The translations under genes were made by a program, and so were the position numbers. From NCBI RefSeq assembly GCF_002001175.1, contig NZ_MUNT01000001.1, forward strand, positions 1,116,001-1,180,000: a stretch of DNA of 64,000 nt, written 5' to 3'. The stretch's first letter is position 1. Each line of letters opens with the position of its first letter. This document shows positions 7,902 to 17,944 of the stretch, one piece after another. The notes under the pieces are model-generated. The model had not been told where the DNA came from. It made no database searches and worked only from the letters and a program-made list of their open reading frames with translations. The DNA is from Rhodanobacter sp. C03 (GTDB taxonomy: Bacteria; Pseudomonadota; Gammaproteobacteria; Xanthomonadales; Rhodanobacteraceae).

Positions 7902-7939
7902 GTTGCTGTGGCCTGCGCGTTCGCGCGGGCCACAGCAAC
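7902..7939. terminator. Convergent hairpin between the hypothetical gene and serA
   Basis: GTTGCTGTGGCC at 7902-7913 pairs perfectly with GGCCACAGCAAC at 7928-7939, and the loop is itself GC-rich and foldable. It lies between the converging ends of the gene ending at 7899 and serA ending at 7945, so it may stop transcription from both sides, although there is no strong T-tract. Confidence 0.55.
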
Positions 7940-7944
7940 CCGGA

Positions 7945-9177
7945 TCAATACAGCACGCGGCTGCGCAAGGTGCCGGGAATCGCTGCGAGTTGCTCTTTCA
8001 ACACCGTGGCCTGCGCCGCATCGGCGGTGACGTCGATCACCACGTAGCCGACTTCGCTGTCGGTCTGCAAGAACTGCGCATCGATGTTGATGTTGCCAGC
8101 CGAGAACAGTTCGTTGACGCGCGAAAGGATGCCCGGCACGTTGCGGTGGATGTGCAGCAGGCGGCGGCTGTTGGGATGTTCGGGCAGGGTGACTTCGGGG
8201 AAGTTGACTGCCGACAGGGTCGAGCCGTTGTCGCTGTAGCGAATCAGCTTGCTGGCGACCTCGATGCCGATATTGTCCTGCGCCTCCAGCGTGCTGCCGC
8301 CGATGTGGGGGGTGAGGATGACGTTGTCCATGCCGAGCAGCGGTGAGACGAAGGCATCGTCGTTGCCTTTTGGTTCGAGCGGGAAGACATCCACCGCGGC
8401 GCCGGCCAGATGGCCCTGGCGCAGCGCAGTAGCCAGCGCGTCGATGTCCACCACGCTGCCGCGCGAGGCGTTGATCAGCATCGCGCCGGCATGCATCTTC
8501 GCCAGTTGCTCGCGCCGGATCATCAGCTGCGTGGCGGGAGTCTCCGGCACATGCAGGGTGACCACGTCGGCGCGTTCCAGCAGTTCGTCGAGACTGGACA
8601 CCGCGCGCGCATTGCCCAGCGACAGCTTGGTTTCGATATCGTGGAAGATCACCCGCATGCCCAGGCTCTCGGCCAGCACGCCGACCTGGGTGCCGATGTG
8701 GCCGTAGCCGACGATGCCGAGCACCTTGTCGCGCGTCTCGTAGCTGCCGGTGGCGGACTTGGTCCAGCCGCCGCGATGGCATAGCGCGTTCTTCTGCGGG
8801 ATGCCGCGCAACAGCATGATCGCCTCGGCGATCACCAGTTCGGCCACGCTGCGCGTGTTGGAGTAGGGCGCGTTGAACACCGGCACGCCCAGCTTGCGCG
8901 CGGCAGTCAGGTCGACCTGATTGGTGCCGATGCAGAAGCAGCCCACCGCGATCAGGCGCTTGGCCTGCGCCAGTACCTCGGCGCTGAGCTGCGTGCGGGA
9001 ACGGATGCCGACGATATGCGCGTCGGCGATGCGTGCCTTCAGCTCGACCTCCGGCAGCGACTTCGCGTGCAGCTCGATCTGGCTGTAGCCAGCACGATGA
9101 AAATTCTCGACCGCACTGGCGCTGACGCCCTCCAGCAGCAACACCTTGATGTCTTGGCGGGGGTAGGAGGTTTGCAT
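7945..9177 (-). CDS. serA: D-3-phosphoglycerate dehydrogenase
   Basis: The protein has 410 residues, the same length as E. coli SerA. It oxidises 3-phosphoglycerate to 3-phosphohydroxypyruvate, the first step of serine synthesis, and can also reduce 2-oxoglutarate to D-2-hydroxyglutarate. Seen: substrate-domain residues around IVGIRSRTQLS, the NAD-binding GYGHIGTQVG, the active-site region INASRGSVVD with R, E and H (TPHIGGST), and a C-terminal ACT domain (NVPGILSRVNELFSAGNINI) for serine feedback. The start ATG 9177 follows AGG-rich bases and matches the family; the open frame continues further upstream only as read-through. It is divergent from a FAD-linked 2-hydroxyacid dehydrogenase at 9298, a functional pairing. 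Confidence 0.95.
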   Translation of the reverse strand: MQTSYPRQDIKVLLLEGVSASAVENFHRAGYSQIELHAKSLPEVELKARIADAHIVGIRSRTQLSAEVLAQAKRLIAVGCFCIGTNQVDLTAARKLGVPVFNAPYSNTRSVAELVIAEAIMLLRGIPQKNALCHRGGWTKSATGSYETRDKVLGIVGYGHIGTQVGVLAESLGMRVIFHDIETKLSLGNARAVSSLDELLERADVVTLHVPETPATQLMIRREQLAKMHAGAMLINASRGSVVDIDALATALRQGHLAGAAVDVFPLEPKGNDDAFVSPLLGMDNVILTPHIGGSTLEAQDNIGIEVASKLIRYSDNGSTLSAVNFPEVTLPEHPNSRRLLHIHRNVPGILSRVNELFSAGNINIDAQFLQTDSEVGYVVIDVTADAAQATVLKEQLAAIPGTLRSRVLY

Positions 9178-9297
9178 GCGTCGGCCCGGGCAGGAAGGAG
9201 TTCGTACTATGCCAGAGCTGGAGACGATTTGCGGCGCTGCAACACTGGACGCGAAGCGATGCGACTGGCAGGCTGTGCGGACATTCTGGAGCCACGC

Positions 9298-10689
9298 ATG
9301 TCCGATGCCCGCCTTGCCGACCTGTCCCGCCGGTTGCCTGATCTGCGGCTGCTCACCGAGCCAGGCGAGCTGGAGCATTACGGCCGCGACTGGACCCGGC
9401 GCTGGACGCCGGCGCCGTTGGCGATCGCGTTGCCGTCGAGCATCGACGAGGTGCAGGCGATCGTGTGTTGGGCCAACGAACGGCAGATTGCGATCGTCCC
9501 CTCCGGCGGCCGCACCGGCCTGTCTGGTGGCGCAGTGGCCGCCAACGGTGAGTTGGTGTTGAGCCTGGAACGGATGAATCGCGTGCTGGATTTCGACGCG
9601 GTGGATCGCACGCTGACCGTGCAGCCGGGCATCATCCTGCAAACCGTGCATGAGGCCGCCCGCAGCCATGGCCTGATCTATCCGGTCGATTTCGCCGCGC
9701 GGGGTTCATGCTCGATCGGCGGCAATATCGCGACCAATGCCGGCGGCATCCGGGTGATCCGTTATGGTAATACGCGCGAGTGGATCGTCGGATTGAAGGT
9801 GGTGGTCGGCAACGGCGAGCTGCTTGAGCTCAATCGCGGCCTGATCAAGAACTCCAGCGGCTACGACTTCCGTCAGCTGATGATCGGTTCGGAGGGTACG
9901 CTCGGCATTGTGGTGGAAGCGACGCTGAAACTTACCGATCCGCCGCCGCCGTCGCAGGTGATGTTGCTGGCGTTGCCTCACATGGACGCGCTGATGCAGG
10001 TGTTTGCGCTGTTCCGTGCGCGCCTGACGTTGCAGGCATTCGAGTTCTTCACCGATCACGCGCTTGAGCATGTACTGGCGCATGGCGCGCAGCGTGCCAT
10101 CGACGGCGATTATCCGTATTACGTGGTGACCGAGTTCGATGCTGTCGATGAGCGGGCGCAGGACGCCGCGCTGGCGGCATTCGAGCATGCACTGGAGCAG
10201 GGCTGGGTCAGCGACGGCGTGATCGCGCAGAGCGAGGCGCAGTCAGCTGCACTGTGGCGGCTGCGCGAAGGCATCACGGAGAGCCTGGCGTCGCGGCGAC
10301 CCTACAAGAACGACGTGTCGGTTCGCATCAGTGCCGTACCGGCGTTCCTGCACGAGATGCAGGCGCTGCTGGCGCACGAATACCCGCAGATCGAGGTGGT
10401 GTGGTTTGGCCATATCGGCGATGGCAACCTGCACATCAACGTGTTGCGCCCGGACGGTATGTCTGAGGAGACGTTCATCGCCCAATGCGAACACGTCACC
10501 AGGCTGCTGGCGGCAACCCTGCAACGGCACGGCGGCAGCATCTCGGCCGAGCACGGCATCGGGCTGGTCAAGCGGGCCTACCTGGAAAGCACTCGCAGCG
10601 CGGCGGAAATTGCGTTGATGCAGGGCGTGCGCAAGGTGTTTGATCCGAACGGCGTCCTCAATCCCGGCAAGCTGTTCGCAGGCGGCTGA
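9298..10689 (+). CDS. FAD-linked D-2-hydroxyglutarate dehydrogenase (FAD-binding oxidase/GlcD family)
   Basis: The protein has 463 residues from ATG 9298 with CTGGAG six bases upstream. The N-terminal FAD-binding (PCMH-type) domain shows IVPSGGRTGLSGGA and GGNIATNAGG. The C-terminal substrate domain shows HIGDGNLHIN, SAEHGIGLVK and a final P-N-G-V-L-N-P-G-K. These fit D-lactate, glycolate and D-2-hydroxyglutarate dehydrogenases. The divergent position next to serA favours D-2-hydroxyglutarate: in Pseudomonas this flavoenzyme removes the D-2-hydroxyglutarate made by SerA and thereby pulls serine synthesis forward. Electrons would go to an electron-transfer flavoprotein or quinone. D-lactate dehydrogenase is the main alternative. 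Confidence 0.82.
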   Translation: MSDARLADLSRRLPDLRLLTEPGELEHYGRDWTRRWTPAPLAIALPSSIDEVQAIVCWANERQIAIVPSGGRTGLSGGAVAANGELVLSLERMNRVLDFDAVDRTLTVQPGIILQTVHEAARSHGLIYPVDFAARGSCSIGGNIATNAGGIRVIRYGNTREWIVGLKVVVGNGELLELNRGLIKNSSGYDFRQLMIGSEGTLGIVVEATLKLTDPPPPSQVMLLALPHMDALMQVFALFRARLTLQAFEFFTDHALEHVLAHGAQRAIDGDYPYYVVTEFDAVDERAQDAALAAFEHALEQGWVSDGVIAQSEAQSAALWRLREGITESLASRRPYKNDVSVRISAVPAFLHEMQALLAHEYPQIEVVWFGHIGDGNLHINVLRPDGMSEETFIAQCEHVTRLLAATLQRHGGSISAEHGIGLVKRAYLESTRSAAEIALMQGVRKVFDPNGVLNPGKLFAGG

Positions 10690-10742
10690 GGGCTCTGAAG
10701 CCGCCTGCATGCTAATCTTGGCGGCTTGTTTATTCGCTTTGA

Positions 10743-11708
<966 letters not shown>

Positions 11709-11741
11709 GGCTCTGTCGGCATTGCAGGAGCGGGTCTGGCT

Positions 11742-12386
11742 TCAGTCGGTTGCCGGCAGTTGTTTGGTACCGAAGATCTTGTCACCCGCGTCACCGAGTC
11801 CCGGCAGGATGTAGCCGTGCTCGTTCAGGCGCTCGTCGATCGAGGCGGTGTATATCTCGATATCCGGATGGGCGGCCTCGATGCGCTTGAGGCCTTCCGG
11901 CGCGGCGACCAGGAACAGTCCCTTGATGCGCTTGCAGCCGGCGGCTTTCAGCATGTCGACGGCAGCGATCAGGGTGCCGGCAGTGGCCAGCATCGGATCG
12001 ACGATCAGCGCGATGCGCTCGTCCATGCGGCCGCTGAGCTTCTCGTAGTAGGCGACCGGTTGCAGCGTGTGTTCGTCCCGCTGCACCCCGACCACGCTGA
12101 CCTTGGCCGACGGAATCATGTCGAGCACACCAGGCAACATGCCCAGACCCGCGCGAAGGATCGGCACGATGGTGATCTTCTTGCCTTTGATCCGGTGCAC
12201 CTGCAGCGGACCGGCCCAGCCATCGATCTGTTCCTCGACGGTTTCCAGATCCTTGGTGGCTTCGTAGGTGAGCAGGGCGGCGACTTCGGAGGCCAGCTCG
12301 CGGAATTCCTTGGTGCTGATGCCGGCACGGCGCATGAGGCCCAGCTTGTGCTGGATCAGCGGATGGCGGACTTCGGTGATTTTCAT
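11742..12386 (-). CDS. upp: Uracil phosphoribosyltransferase
   Basis: The protein has 214 residues and converts uracil plus PRPP to UMP in pyrimidine salvage. Recognised by [14 protein letters not shown] at the N-terminus, [12 protein letters not shown], the PRPP loop [10 protein letters not shown], and the C-terminal [13 protein letters not shown]. Full length. It stands alone on the minus strand between pip and psiF. Confidence 0.96.
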   Translation of the reverse strand: MKITEVRHPLIQHKLGLMRRAGISTKEFRELASEVAALLTYEATKDLETVEEQIDGWAGPLQVHRIKGKKITIVPILRAGLGMLPGVLDMIPSAKVSVVGVQRDEHTLQPVAYYEKLSGRMDERIALIVDPMLATAGTLIAAVDMLKAAGCKRIKGLFLVAAPEGLKRIEAAHPDIEIYTASIDERLNEHGYILPGLGDAGDKIFGTKQLPATD

Positions 12387-12488
12387 GCCTGACTGCCTGG
12401 GGATGGATGCAGCGCCTTGCGCACCGCGACAGTCGGAAGCTTAACGGGAGGTTCCGCTTACCGCACGATGACGCGTACGGAAAGAGAA

Positions 12489-12511
12489 GGGGCGCCGATT
12501 GCCGGCGCCCC
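12489..12511 (-). terminator. Terminator after psiF
   Basis: GGGGCGCCG (12489-12497) pairs perfectly with CGGCGCCCC (12503-12511) around a 5-base loop. On the minus strand the stem is followed by TTCTCTTT. It lies directly downstream of the psiF stop. Confidence 0.65.
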
Positions 12512-12520
12512 CGAAAACAA

Positions 12521-12916
12521 TTACGGCGTGGCCGGTGCGGCGGCCCCACCCTTCAGACAGCCGCTCATGAAAGTCTTGCGGGCAGCGCCCGCTAGCGCCT
12601 TCGTCTTGGCGTCGGCATTGCAGCTGGTCATCTTCTGCTGCTGAGTCTGTTTCGCGGTCATTGCGGGAGCTGCGGCAGCGGCAGCTGGCGCAGCGGCTGG
12701 AGTGGCAGCCGCGGTGCTATCGCCCTTCAGGCAGGCGCTCATGAAAGCCTTGTGGTCGGCTCCCTTCTTGCCGGCGGACTGGTGGCTGCAGTCGGCCATG
12801 CGCTGCTGCGATGCGGACAACGTCTTGGTGGGGGCTGCCGGGGTGGCGGCAAAGGCCGAGGTGGCGGCAAGAACCAGCGCGGCGCTGGCAGCAATCAGGC
12901 TGAAACGCAGAGACAT
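12521..12916 (-). CDS. psiF: PsiF-repeat secreted protein
   Basis: The protein has 131 residues with a strong Shine-Dalgarno (AGGAGGG) before ATG 12916. Residues 1-23 form a signal peptide ending SAFA. Two PsiF repeats follow: QQRMADCSHQ...FMSACLKG and QQKMTSCNAD...FMSGCLKG, each with two cysteines, joined by an Ala/Pro-rich linker. The family is named for a phosphate-starvation-inducible gene of E. coli; the molecular function is unknown and the location is periplasmic. The phosphate link is suggestive because phoB/phoR also occur in this window, but no Pho box was recognised here. Confidence 0.85.
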   Translation of the reverse strand: MSLRFSLIAASAALVLAATSAFAATPAAPTKTLSASQQRMADCSHQSAGKKGADHKAFMSACLKGDSTAAATPAAAPAAAAAAPAMTAKQTQQQKMTSCNADAKTKALAGAARKTFMSGCLKGGAAAPATP

Positions 12917-13018
12917 GTGGAAACCCTCCTGAGATGACCGGCGAGTACCGGTGGAGGCAAGTCTATGCCGGTTGCATGAAAGTGCGACAGTGGGGGTGAT
13001 TTCCCGTGTGCTTTCGAT

Positions 13019-13060
13019 TCATCCTGCGACGGGCGAGTATTCAGCCTCGCCGCAGGATGA
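13019..13060. repeat. Inverted repeat after the aminotransferase gene
   Basis: TCATCCTGCG (13019-13028) pairs with CGCAGGATGA (13051-13060), with an inner GGCGAG/CTCGCC pairing. The hairpin lies downstream of the aminotransferase stop (13076, minus strand) and may act as its terminator or be a REP-like dispersed element. Confidence 0.5.
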
Positions 13061-13075
13061 CTTCGGTACGAGCGC

Positions 13076-14572
13076 TCAGGCCGCCTCGGCCTTGGCCTTG
13101 CGCGGACCCTCCAGCAAGGCCTTGCGCACATGTGCCACGACCAGGTCGATTTCGGCGCTGGTGACGTTGAAGTGCGGGGTGAAACGCAGCGAATTGACGC
13201 CGCCGTGGATCACGCCGACGCCGTGTTCGCGCATGTACTCCTCGGTCGAGCCGGCGCCGTAGCACTTGTACTCCGGCGCCAGTTCGCAGGAGAACAGCAG
13301 GCCGGTGCCCTGCACCTTGGTGATCAGGCCGCCCAGCTCGTTCTTCAGCGCGTTGAGCTTGTCGACGAATTCCTTGCCGCGCTCGCGGATGTTGCTGCGC
13401 ACTTCGTCGGTCAGCTCACCCAGCGTGGCCAGCGCCACGTCCAGCGCGCGCGGGTTCGCGGTCATGGTGTTGCCGTAGATGCCCTTGCGGTACAACCCGG
13501 CGGTGCGCGCGCTGACCGCCAGCACCGACAACGGGTACTGGCCGGCGTTGAGCGCCTTGGAGAAGGTTTCCATGTCCGGTGCGGGGAGTTTCTCGAAGCC
13601 CGGGTAGTCGGTGATCGACAGCACGCCATGCGCACGCAGGCCAGCCTGGATCGAATCGATCAGCAGCAGGGTGCCGTGCGCTTCGGTCAGCGCGCGCGCT
13701 GCCTTGTAGAAATCCGGTGTCACCGCGCGGCCCGGGTCGCCTTCGCCCATCACCGGCTCCAGGAACATCGCCTCGATGAACCAGCCGTGCTTGTCGGCGT
13801 CGGCGAAGGCGGTTTCCAGCTGCGCGATGTCATATGGCGCCACGGTGAGCACGCTGTCTTCGTGGCGGTAGCTGGCCAGGTGCTGCTGGTAGGTCTTGCG
13901 GCTGGAATCGGAATACAGCGCCGGCTTGTCGGTGCGGCCATGGAACGCGCCCTTCACCGCGAGCCGCTTGATCGTGCGACCGGCATAGCGGGCGCCAGTG
14001 TCGGTCATCAGCTTGGCATTGACGTCGGCGATCCGGCAGGCCAGCGAGACCGACTCGGAGCCGGAGTTCAGGCACAGATAATTCGTATACGGACTGCCAC
14101 CGCGGGTGCGGCCCAGCTCCTTGTTGAGCGCGGCGGTGAAGCGCAGCTGCGACACGCTGGGTGCCATCACGTTGGCCATCACCTGCGGACGGCTCAGCGC
14201 ATCGAGGATCGCCGGGTCGTTGTGGCCGAAGCCGAGCATGCCGTAGCCGCCGTTGTCGTGCACCACGGTACCCTTCAGCGTGACGATCCACGGGCCGCGC
14301 GCGGCAGCCGCCAGGTACGGGTTGATCGCGTCGTCAGGATAGAAGTTGACGAAACCGGCCTGGGTCTGCGCCAGTTGCTCGACTTCATCGAGCTTGAGGA
14401 AATCACTCAGGTCGGCACGCAGTTCGCGATGGCGCACCACCGCTTCGGCAATCGCCTGGACCAGCATCGGGTCGTTGGCAGCCATGCGCTCGATGCTGGC
14501 GTCATCCAGACCGACGGTCCGCGGTTTGCCGCCAAAATCGCGCAATTCGCGCAGCTGGTTGATCACACCCAT
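13076..14572 (-). CDS. Class III pyridoxal-phosphate aminotransferase
   Basis: The protein has 498 residues from ATG 14572, with GGAGG seven bases upstream; the longer open frame upstream has no such site. It has the fold-type I omega-aminotransferase signs: NSGSESVSLACR (phosphate loop), FHGRTDKPALY, the acidic cofactor region LLIDSIQAGLRAHG, and the lysine in TFSKALNAGQYPLS. The usual DE(V/I)Q reads D-S-I-Q, so the Glu is replaced. It has about 70 residues more at the N-terminus than typical ornithine aminotransferases. Substrate unknown; lysine, ornithine or other omega-amino acids are possible. It is divergent from the ABC exporter operon. Confidence 0.8.
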   Translation of the reverse strand: MGVINQLRELRDFGGKPRTVGLDDASIERMAANDPMLVQAIAEAVVRHRELRADLSDFLKLDEVEQLAQTQAGFVNFYPDDAINPYLAAAARGPWIVTLKGTVVHDNGGYGMLGFGHNDPAILDALSRPQVMANVMAPSVSQLRFTAALNKELGRTRGGSPYTNYLCLNSGSESVSLACRIADVNAKLMTDTGARYAGRTIKRLAVKGAFHGRTDKPALYSDSSRKTYQQHLASYRHEDSVLTVAPYDIAQLETAFADADKHGWFIEAMFLEPVMGEGDPGRAVTPDFYKAARALTEAHGTLLLIDSIQAGLRAHGVLSITDYPGFEKLPAPDMETFSKALNAGQYPLSVLAVSARTAGLYRKGIYGNTMTANPRALDVALATLGELTDEVRSNIRERGKEFVDKLNALKNELGGLITKVQGTGLLFSCELAPEYKCYGAGSTEEYMREHGVGVIHGGVNSLRFTPHFNVTSAEIDLVVAHVRKALLEGPRKAKAEAA

Positions 14573-14771
14573 GATGAGTCCTCCGTAGCTCCGTCGGTCG
14601 GCACGCGTGCCGGACTGGCGGACATTAGTGAATGCGTGGCGGGAAACGCAGGCGAGCAGGCGCTTCCTCAAGGTTTCAGGTATTTCATGCCGCCATTTCA
14701 GTGCCTTACGGGCGGCTTTATCCCTCACAGGATACCTTGCGGCGTCGGTGGCCGTAACCCCGTACCCGGGT

Positions 14772-14791
14772 GGGGTGACGGCTGTCACCCC
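14772..14791. promoter_or_regulatory. 20-bp palindrome before the ABC exporter/DesKR operon
   Basis: GGGGTGAC and GTCACCCC form a perfect 8-bp inverted repeat around GGCT, ending 71 bases before the ABC ATPase ATG. Its position suggests an operator, possibly for the NarL-family response regulator encoded three genes downstream. That pairing is inferred. Confidence 0.45.
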
Positions 14792-14862
14792 CGATGACTG
14801 ACGCCAGCGACTGCCTGCGGCGCTTGGTCCCGCGCAGGATAGGTGGCACTGGAGGAGTTCCC

Positions 14863-15807
14863 ATGCCGCATTCCCCTGATCCACATACCCGTGAACCGAT
14901 CGCCCGCCTCGGCGGTGCCGTCAAACGCTATGGCCCACTGACCGCGTTGGACGGCGCCGACCTGAGTCTGCAGCGCGGCGAACTGCTCGCCCTGCTCGGC
15001 CCCAATGGGGCGGGCAAGACCACCGCGATTGCCCTGCTGTTGGGGCTGATTCGTGCCGATGCGGGCACGATCGAACTGTTTGGTCAGGATCCGCAGCGGA
15101 TCGAGGCGCGCCGGCGGATCGGCGTGATGCTGCAGAACGCCGAGCTGCCGGCAACGCTGCGGGTGGTCGAACTGCTGCGGTTGACCGCCAGCTATTACCC
15201 GGCACCGCGCACCCTGGCGGAAACCGCCGAGCTGGCTGGCATTGCCGACCTGCTCAAGCGCCCCTACGCGAAACTCTCCGGTGGCCAGCAGCGGCGCGTG
15301 CAATTCGCGCTGGCGTTGTGCGGTCGCCCCGAGCTGTTGTTCCTGGACGAGCCCACTGTGGGCATGGATATCGAGGCGCGGCAGAAGCTGTGGGTGGCGA
15401 TCCGCCAACTGCTTGCGGAAGGTTGCTCGGTATTGCTGACCACGCATTATCTGGAAGAGGCCGAGGCACTGGCCGACCGTGTCTGTGTGATGGCGCGGGG
15501 CCGGATGATCCACGAAGGCACGGTTGACGAGCTGCGGGCGCGGGTGGCGATGAAACGCATCCGTTGCCTGAGTGCACTGCCGATCGACACCGTGCAAGGC
15601 TGGCCTGAGGTCAGCCAAGTGCGTCGGGAAAACGAGCGCCTGCACATCGCCACCGCCGAGGCCGAAACTGTCGTGCGTCGATTGCTCGACGCTGATCGCC
15701 ACCTGCGCGAACTGGAAGTACACCGCGCCGGCCTGGCTGAGGCATTCACCGAACTTACCCGCGATGCCGACGAGGCATCGGATACCGACCAGCGCGAGGC
15801 TGCCTGA
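14863..15807 (+). CDS. ABC transporter ATP-binding protein (ABC-2 exporter)
   Basis: The protein has 314 residues from ATG 14863 with GGAGGAG upstream. Walker A GPNGAGKT at 46-53, Q-loop MLQNAE, signature LSGGQQRR, Walker B LLFLDEPTVG and H-loop TTHYLEEAE are all present, so it should hydrolyse ATP. The C-terminal 90 residues resemble the accessory domain of drug- or lipid-export ATPases (CcmA/NatA group). The next gene, one base after the stop, is the membrane permease, and a DesKR-like sensor/regulator pair follows: an inducible export system. Substrate unknown. Confidence 0.9.
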   Translation: MPHSPDPHTREPIARLGGAVKRYGPLTALDGADLSLQRGELLALLGPNGAGKTTAIALLLGLIRADAGTIELFGQDPQRIEARRRIGVMLQNAELPATLRVVELLRLTASYYPAPRTLAETAELAGIADLLKRPYAKLSGGQQRRVQFALALCGRPELLFLDEPTVGMDIEARQKLWVAIRQLLAEGCSVLLTTHYLEEAEALADRVCVMARGRMIHEGTVDELRARVAMKRIRCLSALPIDTVQGWPEVSQVRRENERLHIATAEAETVVRRLLDADRHLRELEVHRAGLAEAFTELTRDADEASDTDQREAA

Positions 15808-15808
15808 G

Positions 15809-16600
15809 ATGGAAACCATCATGCCTGTCACCGAACTGACAACGACGAGTGCGATGCCGCGCAGTCGCGTCATCGGCGCCTATCTGGAAGAGGCGCGCAG
15901 CGAGTGCCTGCGTTACATGCGCGCGCCGTCCTTCATGCTGCCGATCATGCTGTTCCCTGGACTGTTCTATCTGTTTTTCGGTGTGTTGATGGCCCGGACC
16001 GAGGGCGCTGATGCGGGGCGCTACCTGTTGGCCAGCTACGGCACGTTCGGCGTGATGAGTCCGGGCCTGTTCGGCTTTGGTGTGTCGCTGGCGCTGGAAC
16101 GCGATGGCGGCCTGCTGACTTTCAAGCGCGCACTGCCGATGCCGCCGGGCGCCTATCTGCTGGGCAAGATGTTGATGGCGATGGTAGCGGCTGGCGTGGT
16201 CATCCTGTTGCTGCTGACCATGGCTGTAACGCTGGGGCACGTGGCGTTGAGTCCGTTGCAAGCCGGTGCGTTGCTGCTCACCGGCATGCTCGGTGTGCTG
16301 CCGTTCTGTGCGCTGGGCATGTTCGTTGGTACCCTGATCAAGGGCCAGGGTGCGCCCGGCATGCTGCAGCTGGTCTATATGCCGATGTCGATCATGTCCG
16401 GTCTGTGGTTTCCGCTGCCGATGCTGCCGAAATTCCTGCAGCAGATCGCGCCGGTGTGGCCGAGCTATCACCTCGATCAGCTGGCCCTGGCGGCAGTGGG
16501 CATGCGGCAAGGGATGTTGCTGCCGCATGTGTTGACGTTGTTTGGATTTGCTGCGGGATTCCTGCTGCTGGCCGCGCGGCGCCTGCGCCGCTACGGTTGA
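15809..16600 (+). CDS. ABC-2 type transporter permease
   Basis: The protein has 263 residues, starting one base after the ATPase stop. An alternative ATG at 15821 would shorten it by four residues. About six membrane helices are visible, including FMLPIMLFPGLFYLFFGVLM, VAAGVVILLLLTMAVTL, and the C-terminal VLTLFGFAAGFLLLAARRL. The conserved ABC-2 turn near MSIMSGLWFPLPMLPKF is present. It is expected to form a dimer in the inner membrane with the upstream ATPase. Confidence 0.88.
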   Translation: METIMPVTELTTTSAMPRSRVIGAYLEEARSECLRYMRAPSFMLPIMLFPGLFYLFFGVLMARTEGADAGRYLLASYGTFGVMSPGLFGFGVSLALERDGGLLTFKRALPMPPGAYLLGKMLMAMVAAGVVILLLLTMAVTLGHVALSPLQAGALLLTGMLGVLPFCALGMFVGTLIKGQGAPGMLQLVYMPMSIMSGLWFPLPMLPKFLQQIAPVWPSYHLDQLALAAVGMRQGMLLPHVLTLFGFAAGFLLLAARRLRRYG

Positions 16601-16644
16601 AGTAGCATGCTGTCCAAACCGATCCATCAGCGAAAAGCCACGCC

Positions 16645-17874
16645 ATGATCCCTGACTTCATTGCACGATGGTTCTCACCAGCGCCCGATTCGGGTGTGGC
16701 CGACGACCTTCGCCGGGGCAAGTCACCATGGATCGACAGCGTGCACGTGCTGTGGTCGTTCTGGGTATTCATCACGCCGTTGTTCGACCATGGCCTGAAC
16801 GGCTACACCAGAACCTGGCTGCTGTGCACGCTGGGTTCGTATCCGGTGTTTTTGCTGCTGTTCGCGAAGATCCAGCTGGCTTCCCGTCGGACGGCGCATT
16901 GGTATGCATGGGGCATGGCAGTCCTGTGTTTCAGCTTGCTGCACTGGTATCCGAGTGGCCTCAGCTATTTCGTCTATGCCTGTGTGATGTTGGGCCATTG
17001 CGACATGCGCCGGTTTCGCAACTATGCGATCCAGGTGCTGCTGCTCAACGCAGCCTACGTGGCTCTGGCCTGGTGGCTTGGCTATCCGCCCGTACTGCTG
17101 GTGATCATGCCGGTCACAGTCTTCATCATTTTCACCATTGTCGCCGTCGAGCACATGAGCCAGGAGAAGAATGCCGCACTCAGTCTTTCGCATGAGGAAG
17201 TGCGTCGGCTCGCCGCGACGGCGGAGCGCGAAAGGATCGGGCGCGACCTGCACGATCTGCTGGGACATACGCTGTCACTGATCACCTTGAAGCTGGAGTT
17301 GTCGCGCAAATTGTTCGACCGCGATGTCCAGGCGGCAAAGCGCGAAGTGGAGGAGGCCGAGAAAGTTGCGCGCCATGCGCTGGCCGAGGTGCGCTGTGCC
17401 GTCACCGGCATCCGTGCTGCCGATCTGGCGGCCGAACTGGCGGCCGCCCGGTTGCTGCTGGAATCCTCGCGAGTGCATCTGGACTATGGCCTGCCGCCGT
17501 CCGACCTGCCGGGCGACATTGAACGTGGCTTGTCGCTGGTATTGCGCGAGGCGGTCACCAACATCGCGCGCCACGCCGATGCCAGTCGCGCACAGGTCGA
17601 GTGGGCCCGCGAGCATGCCAGTGTGCGCATGCAGATCATCGACAACGGCCACGGTGGCATTGACAACGAGGGCAATGGGCTGTGCGGCATGCGTGAGCGT
17701 GTGCGTGCGCTGGGTGGCACGTTGATGATTGAGTCGACGCGTGGTCAGGGAACCCGGTTGAAGGTGGTTGTGCCGGTACCGATTCTTCGGCTCGTCGATA
17801 CGTCATCCATGCCATCAAACATGCCCGTCGATGAAGCATTGACCACAACAATTTCTGGACAACCTGCTACATGA
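16645..17874 (+). CDS. DesK-like sensor histidine kinase (NarL/HisKA_3 group)
   Basis: The protein has 409 residues. The N-terminus (about 30-170) carries five or six membrane helices with almost no periplasmic loop, as in DesK. The dimerisation helix has ERERIGRDLHDLLGH, with H203 as the phospho-acceptor. The HATPase_c domain shows LREAVTNIARHA (N-box, about 300-310) and DNGHGGIDNEGNGLCG (G-box). Such kinases often sense membrane state or cell-envelope drugs. It lies 44 bp after the ABC permease and before its response regulator, so it probably controls the exporter. Confidence 0.9.
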   Translation: MIPDFIARWFSPAPDSGVADDLRRGKSPWIDSVHVLWSFWVFITPLFDHGLNGYTRTWLLCTLGSYPVFLLLFAKIQLASRRTAHWYAWGMAVLCFSLLHWYPSGLSYFVYACVMLGHCDMRRFRNYAIQVLLLNAAYVALAWWLGYPPVLLVIMPVTVFIIFTIVAVEHMSQEKNAALSLSHEEVRRLAATAERERIGRDLHDLLGHTLSLITLKLELSRKLFDRDVQAAKREVEEAEKVARHALAEVRCAVTGIRAADLAAELAAARLLLESSRVHLDYGLPPSDLPGDIERGLSLVLREAVTNIARHADASRAQVEWAREHASVRMQIIDNGHGGIDNEGNGLCGMRERVRALGGTLMIESTRGQGTRLKVVVPVPILRLVDTSSMPSNMPVDEALTTTISGQPAT

Positions 17875-17944
17875 AAAGCTCTTTATCGTTGGCCGTACAT
17901 CTGACTGCCGTAGTGCCTTGCAACGGGCACCCGAGGAGCGCTGC

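Noticed and set aside
6961..7938. Long minus-strand frame ending with the peptide GAAGFEPTTS
   Set aside because: That peptide is the well-known artefact of translating the antisense of a tRNA T-arm and acceptor; the rest is antisense to the gene at 7150-7899.
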